Below the pieces are notes generated by a model. That model was not told the DNA's origin and did no database searches. It saw only the letters and a program-made list of their open reading frames with translations. Positions 61,747 to 64,000 of a stretch of 64,000 nucleotides of DNA are shown in pieces (position 1 is the first letter of the stretch; each line of letters begins with the position of its first letter). This stretch comes from Granulicella sp. S190 (lineage in GTDB: Bacteria; Acidobacteriota; Terriglobia; Terriglobales; Acidobacteriaceae), in contig NZ_LMUD01000002.1 of the NCBI RefSeq assembly GCF_009766095.1, positions 469,120 through 533,119 of the forward strand. The letters are read 5' to 3'. The position numbers and the translations under genes were made by a program.

Positions 61747-64000
61747 TTACGGCTCCAACGCGCCTAAAGATGGAGGATTGGGGCGCGTTGCACCACTATA
61801 GTCGAGAGTGAGGGACGGAAGAAATAGTCCTGATCCGACGGCCGGGCTTCCCGAGGTGATGTTGAAGTTGAAGTTGTCCAGGCTGGCCTCGCCGCTGAAG
61901 ACGGGTTCGTTGACGAAGTCCGGATTGGAACACTGCTCGTTCGGATAGCCGGTGGGGCAGGCGAAGTTGTGCCCGATTCCGAAGTAGAGGTTATGGTTTT
62001 GCGTGATGTGCCCGATGCCTCCGCCGTAGTAAAACAGCCCCGGGCCTCCGGATTGTCCGCCAAGGCTATAGGTGGCTGAGTTGTCGTAGCCGCGGACGAC
62101 ATTGTTTTCGAAGGTGAAGCTGGCGTTGTTGCAGGTTCCAGTGCCCTGCCCGTCAGGGTAGGTGCCCCAGCAGCTGATGTCGAAGGTGGTGGGAGCGTAG
62201 GTGACGATGGTGTTGTTTTCCATGGTGAGGGAGCCTCCGTCACGGAAGCCCATGGCAAGCGCATCTTCGGCGCGGCAGAAGTCCTGCAGGTTTGCGTTGT
62301 AGTTGCTGGGCGCTCCGGGGAAGGGCGCGGAGAGCCTGAGGCAGTTGGCGACGACGGTGTTGTTGGTGAAGACCATGGGACTGTCGTTGGGTCCCCACTT
62401 GAACTGCGCTCCGTTGTTGCCGTAGGAGGTGGAGTCGGTGATGGACATGGAGCAGGAGCCGGTGTCGTTGTGGAGCATGTCGTATCCATCCTGCGTGTTG
62501 TAACGGAAGGTGGAGTGATCGACGTGGGCGGTGAGGCAGGTTCCGGCGGGAGTGCCGATGCCATCGCCGTAGCCGCCGGTGCTCTGGCTGTAGCAGGAGG
62601 CTACTCCGCCTCCCGGATAGGCCTGGTTGCATCCGCTCCACTCAACGGTGACGCTGCTGAGGTTGATGATGCCGTTCTTGTTGGGGGTCTCCTGACCGTC
62701 GTCGAAGTCCCATCCGGCGCCGCCGTTGTAGGCGATGTCGACTCTGGTGGCATTGACGGTGCCTCCGATGGGTCCGATGATGCCGCGCGAGGGGAAGCCG
62801 TGGATCCACATATCCTGCAGGGTCACGTCGTGGGTGGAGGTGTTGGTGATGATGCCGTTGGTGGCGAAGTCATCGATGGGGTAACTGGTGCTGCAGGTGC
62901 TTGGGTAGGCCGGGCTGCCGAGACGAATGCAGTCGGAGTGGCGGGTGAGTTCGACGCACTGGACAGTGACGAACTGAGCTCCGTCGAGGTCGAGGGTGGT
63001 GTAGAGACCGAAGCCGCCGTAGAGCTGGGTCATGTTCGACTGGGTGCAGCTTCCGTAGTTTTCGCCAAGAATGCGAGTGGGCTGGGTGGCAGTGCCGGCG
63101 GGTATGACTGGGTTGGTGCAGTCATAGGGGTCGCCGGAGCCGACGCACCAGGTGTCGGAGGCACTCTTGCCCTGGTTGAAGCCGACGCGCCAGGGGCCGC
63201 CGCGAAGGATCACTGTGTCGCCGCCGGAGATGACCCAGGTGGAGTAGTTGCCGTAGCTCTGGTCGTCGTAGAGGAAGCGGTAGTCGTTGAAGGCGCAGTG
63301 TTGATTGGTTCCGGTACCGGGGTAGGCTACGTCGGCTTTTCCGTCGCACTGGCCGGCCGTCGCATGAGCGGAGTAACGTGTGCCGCCGTCGGCGCGGATG
63401 TACCACGTGGTTCCAGGGCCTGTTGGCGCTGCCGCGGAGACAGTGATGGAAACCGATGCTGATTTGGTCTGGGGCGTTGGGGTGCTGTTGTCGGTGACGG
63501 TGGCGGTGAAGGAGGTAGTTCCGGTGCCGGTGGGCGTGCCGGAGATGATGCCGGTGGTAGCGGCCAGGGTGAGGCCAGCGGGAAGGCTGCCGGAGGTGAT
63601 CGACCAGGTGTAGGCCGGGGTTCCTCCGGTTGCCGACATTGGGGCAGAGTAGGCGGTGCCATCAGTGCCGGAGGCTAGCGTGCCTGTGGTGATTGTGAGT
63701 GCAGAGGCTGTGATGGAGAGCGAGAGGGTTGCGTTCGCGGTCTGCTGGGTGGTGCTGGAGTCTTTGACGGTGAAGGTGAGGGCGAAGCTGCCGGTGGCAG
63801 TGGGGGTACCCGAGAGGCTGCCGGTGGAGGCGTTCAGGGTGATGCCAGAGGGTAAGCTGCCGGAGGTGATCGACCAGGTGTAGGGTGCGGTGCCGCCGGT
63901 TGCTGCGAGGGTGGCGCTGTAGGCTTTGTTCGCGGTGCCGGAGGCGAGCGAGGAGGAGGTAATGGTGAGCGTGGGGATTGCTGCGGCGATGGTGAGCGAG
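61747..64000 (-). CDS. Secreted beta-helix-like protein, paralogue 2, with Ig-like repeats; 5' end outside
   Basis: The frame is open to the right edge, so the ATG at 63639 is internal and the true start lies beyond the window. The visible N-terminal part is at least two putative-Ig (He_PIG-type) repeats, each with Y-T-W-S-I-T-S-G-S-L-P and L-S-G-T-P or I-S-G-T-P. From about base 63420 leftwards it continues as a beta-helix-like domain closely similar to the gene at 60000, including G-Q-C-D-G-K-A-D and R-I-L-G-E-N-Y. It differs from its partner by the Ig-like extension. The two adjoin with one base between them, consistent with tandem duplication. An extracellular adhesive or polysaccharide-related role is inferred. 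Confidence 0.82.
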   Translation of the reverse strand, partial: SLTIAAAIPTLTITSSSLASGTANKAYSATLAATGGTAPYTWSITSGSLPSGITLNASTGSLSGTPTATGSFALTFTVKDSSTTQQTANATLSLSITASALTITTGTLASGTDGTAYSAPMSATGGTPAYTWSITSGSLPAGLTLAATTGIISGTPTGTGTTSFTATVTDNSTPTPQTKSASVSITVSAAAPTGPGTTWYIRADGGTRYSAHATAGQCDGKADVAYPGTGTNQHCAFNDYRFLYDDQSYGNYSTWVISGGDTVILRGGPWRVGFNQGKSASDTWCVGSGDPYDCTNPVIPAGTATQPTRILGENYGSCTQSNMTQLYGGFGLYTTLDLDGAQFVTVQCVELTRHSDCIRLGSPAYPSTCSTSYPIDDFATNGIITNTSTHDVTLQDMWIHGFPSRGIIGPIGGTVNATRVDIAYNGGAGWDFDDGQETPNKNGIINLSSVTVEWSGCNQAYPGGGVASCYSQSTGGYGDGIGTPAGTCLTAHVDHSTFRYNTQDGYDMLHNDTGSCSMSITDSTSYGNNGAQFKWGPNDSPMVFTNNTVVANCLRLSAPFPGAPSNYNANLQDFCRAEDALAMGFRDGGSLTMENNTIVTYAPTTFDISCWGTYPDGQGTGTCNNASFTFENNVVRGYDNSATYSLGGQSGGPGLFYYGGGIGHITQNHNLYFGIGHNFACPTGYPNEQCSNPDFVNEPVFSGEASLDNFNFNITSGSPAVGSGLFLPSLTLDYSGATRPNPPSLGALEP

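Overview
The window looks like a chromosomal segment of an acidobacterium of the Terriglobia type (Edaphobacter, Granulicella or Terriglobus-like). This is inferred from three large Oar-like TonB-dependent receptors without SusD partners, a TPR / multihaem / ASPIC-UnbV cluster, a PEP-CTERM protein, and several families of short dispersed repeats. No rRNA, tRNA, insertion sequence, phage or CRISPR array was seen.

Region 1 (1-13.2 kb, + strand): the 3' part of a TonB-dependent receptor, then six closely spaced genes for exported proteins. These are a TPR protein, a seven-haem TPR cytochrome, a redoxin, a cytochrome c / type II copper monooxygenase / TPR fusion, another TPR protein and a CRTAC/ASPIC-UnbV beta-propeller. 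The redoxin and monooxygenase genes overlap by ATGA, and all six copper ligands are visible. This is the best candidate for a poorly described system.

Region 2 (13.3-24.5 kb): a chitosan/chitin-oligosaccharide locus with a GH2 exo-beta-D-glucosaminidase, LacI regulator, TPR protein, Oar-like receptor and GH20 hexosaminidase. Two near-identical LacI-type operators sit on two sigma70-like promoters, tying the locus together.

Region 3 (24.5-32.4 kb): small accessory genes between dispersed repeats (three copies of family A, six of hairpin family B). They include a YXWGXW-type protein, a cytochrome c-cytochrome P460 fusion lipoprotein, RidA, a PEP-CTERM protein and two unknowns.

Region 4 (32.5-44.1 kb): glmS carrying an in-frame repeat insertion, an FkbM methyltransferase/O-antigen ligase pair, an acetate kinase/phosphoketolase pair, and a third Oar-like receptor.

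Region 5 (44.7-55.8 kb): a probable lipid/polyketide cluster with two ketoacyl-ACP synthases, an ACP, an FAD oxidoreductase and a type III polyketide synthase, plus a glycosyltransferase, a proline-rich membrane protein, a SpoIIE-type phosphatase and an exported protein. Two arrays of a composite repeat (family C) bracket the phosphatase.

Region 6 (56.3-64 kb): a divergent UDP-sugar epimerase/dehydrogenase pair, a glycosyltransferase, and two tandem paralogous secreted beta-helix-like proteins, the second running off the right edge.
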